A stretch of 7,522 nucleotides of DNA. It comes from SbD1 sp049300095. GTDB lineage: Bacteria > Desulfobacterota > Syntrophobacteria > Syntrophobacterales > Syntrophobacteraceae. The stretch covers positions 1 through 7,522 of the forward strand of contig JBAQYM010000132.1 of the NCBI GenBank assembly GCA_049300095.1, read 5' to 3'. The position numbers were made by a program, and so were the translations under genes. Shown piece by piece: positions 6,506 through 7,522 of this stretch. The notes under the pieces were generated by a model. That model was not told the DNA's origin, did no database searches, and worked only from the letters and a program-made list of their open reading frames with translations. Positions within the stretch are counted from its first letter, which is position 1. The number at the start of each line of letters is the position of its first letter.

Positions 6506-6611
6506 ATACCGAGTTGCGTTTAAAATCCCCCCTGCCCCCCTTTTCTAAAGGGGGGCAGGGGGGATTTTGTGAGGCGCGGATATCGGCACCATCTTGAGCG
6601 CAACTTAGTAT
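6506..6611. repeat. Second repeat element with the same kind of terminal inverted repeats, different core
   Basis: The left end 6506-6526 (ATACCGAGTTGCGTTTAAAA + T) and the right end 6591-6611 (ATCTTGAGCGCAACTTAGTA + T) are inverted copies matching at 16 of 21 positions, all five differences being transitions. The right end matches the left end of the 3781-3951 element at 19 of 21. The core is the C-rich hairpin at 6522-6568. The TGA stop of the K+ channel gene (6611-6613) is part of the repeat end, so the element abuts or supplies the gene terminus. Confidence 0.6.
6522..6568. terminator. Perfect 22-bp stem hairpin between channel and antiporter genes
   Basis: Arms 6522-6543 (AAAATCCCCCCTGCCCCCCT...) and 6547-6568 are exact reverse complements around a TCT loop. 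Read on the minus strand, the stem closes with ATTTT, so the transcript could form a very stable hairpin ending in a short U-run 43 nt after the channel stop. It may end or reduce read-through from the channel gene into the antiporter. The sequence is also a typical dispersed palindrome, so any terminator role could be secondary. Confidence 0.55.
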
Positions 6612-7300
6612 CACCCGCCCTGGTCCTTCTCCGATTCTTCCGATCCCTCCGCCACCAGTCGAGAGATCAGGATCACCAGCATGAGCTGACCCGTAACCGC
6701 TTCGAGCACGGCGAGATTGCGCGCCACGATATTGACGGGCGAGATGTCCCCGTACCCCATCGTGGCAAGCGTGACAAAGCTGAAGTACGTCAGGGTGGCG
6801 GGGTTGAGAGTCTCTCCCTCTGGAGTACGGAACGAGCCGGGGCTCAGCAGTTCAACCACCTCGAACAGCCGCGCCCACACGATACCGAGCATGAGGTAGA
6901 CGGTCACGGCCCCCACGATGCGATGCCCCGTGGCGCGCCCCTTGACGACAAAGCCCGCAAAGATCAGCCCTACAAAAAATACGAGCATTCCCACGGAGAT
7001 CAATATGTCCGCCGCGAAAATCGCCTTTCCGGAGACCGTCTCCCCCAGCCACCGCATGCTGGGCGAGAGCAGGCCGAAGATGAGCGCGATCAACCGAACG
7101 GATGTCCTTGAACTAAGGCTGAAGGCGCCCGAAACCAGGATCAGCGAAAAGGCGACTTCGAGGATGAGGGGGGCCACCAGCCGCGCGGAAAGGAGTGGGG
7201 CCAGTACGAAAGCCGTGACCAGCACAATGACGAGCAGAGCATAGGGGCCGCTTTCCGGCGACCAGAGGCGAGAGAAGAATTTGCCCATCCGGTGTGTCAT
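6611..7300 (-). CDS. Potassium channel family protein (Ion_trans_2 pore)
   Basis: The protein has 229 residues. The ATG at 7300 has AAGGA 6 nt upstream; an in-frame TTG at 7318 is less likely. The N-terminal half has hydrophobic segments at about 20-38, 43-62, 67-78 and 96-118. Then comes the pore module: an outer helix 126-147, a pore helix near NPATLTYFSFVTLAT (166-180), the selectivity filter TMGYGD (180-185), and an inner helix about 193-214. The filter is the K+ signature and the assembly would be a tetramer in the inner membrane. The preceding segments lack a clear arginine ladder, so voltage sensing is doubtful, and no RCK/TrkA domain is attached. The C-terminus is short and charged (SEESEKDQGG). 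It is the first gene of the minus-strand group leading to the antiporter, consistent with K+/pH homeostasis. A repeat end overlaps its stop codon. Confidence 0.9.
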   Translation of the reverse strand: MTHRMGKFFSRLWSPESGPYALLVIVLVTAFVLAPLLSARLVAPLILEVAFSLILVSGAFSLSSRTSVRLIALIFGLLSPSMRWLGETVSGKAIFAADILISVGMLVFFVGLIFAGFVVKGRATGHRIVGAVTVYLMLGIVWARLFEVVELLSPGSFRTPEGETLNPATLTYFSFVTLATMGYGDISPVNIVARNLAVLEAVTGQLMLVILISRLVAEGSEESEKDQGG

Positions 7301-7406
7301 CAATTGTCCTTGCTGCAATACCCCGACCCGGCAACTGTCAGTCGCTTCCGCCAGGGCTGTTCCCCAAAGAAATATTCAGGCTGCGCCACTATTGAGCCGC
7401 ACGCGA

Positions 7407-7504
7407 GTCCCCCTCCCCGCGATGGGAGGGGTTAGGGGAGGGTGTCGAATTTTCAAGTACTTACGACCCCCTCCCCCAGCCCCTCCCGCCAAGGGAGGGG
7501 AGAC
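7407..7504. repeat. Pair of inverted 41-nt C/G-rich repeats upstream of the channel gene
   Basis: The unit at 7464-7504 (CGACCCCCTCCCCCAGCCCC...) recurs in reverse complement at 7407-7447 with a handful of changes. A 16-bp spacer separates them and contains the palindrome AAGTACTT (7455-7462). Within each unit CCCTCCC and GGGAGGG stretches can also pair. It is a dispersed-repeat type distinct from the two elements further left. The region 7301-7406 between it and the channel gene shows no clear promoter. Confidence 0.6.
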
Positions 7505-7522
7505 CTCCGCCCTGTTTTGGCC

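Noticed and set aside
7515..7522. TTTTGGCC at the right edge, reminiscent of an IS21 terminal motif
   Set aside because: It is too short and cut by the window edge; no further motif copy is visible.

Overview
The window comes from a GC-rich bacterial chromosome, most likely a proteobacterium in the broad sense. Desulfobacterota is my guess from the style of the dispersed palindromic repeats, but no taxonomic marker gene is present. Six intact-looking or near-intact protein genes all lie on the minus strand. A fragment of an IS21-family insertion sequence lies at the left edge on the plus strand.

Region 1 (1-286) is the right end of an IS21-type element: the last codons of istB, a hairpin, and two copies of a GTGGGCCAAAT terminal motif. 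The element sits inside the 3' end of the next gene, so that gene now reads 42 codons of IS sequence before it stops.

Region 2 (160-3370, minus strand) is a probable catabolic or detoxification cassette. In transcription order it holds a YcaC-like isochorismatase-fold hydrolase, a YtcJ-like metal-dependent amidohydrolase, and a lipocalin-like domain protein with an IS-altered C-terminus. None of the three shows a signal peptide, so a cytoplasmic pathway acting on a small amide or ester is the simplest reading. The substrate cannot be read from sequence.

Region 3 (3371-3997) has no convincing gene. It holds the upstream region of the cassette, with an AT-rich core inside an imperfect inverted repeat, and a 171-bp MITE/REP-like element (3781-3951). 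That element contains a perfect 29-bp inverted repeat inside terminal inverted repeats.

Region 4 (3998-7300, minus strand) is a second gene group: a two-pore-helix type K+ channel subunit (TMGYGD filter), a cation:proton antiporter of the CPA superfamily, and a BaiN/HI0933-type flavoprotein. The channel and the antiporter are separated by a second repeat element (6506-6611) whose ends match those of the element in region 3 but whose core is a different hairpin.

Region 5 (7301-7522) is the upstream region of the channel gene and carries two inverted 41-nt C-rich repeats.

I found no defence system, CRISPR array, RNA gene or clearly new multi-gene system. The least expected observations are the shared terminal repeats around two different palindromic cores, and the rewriting of the lipocalin C-terminus by an IS end.
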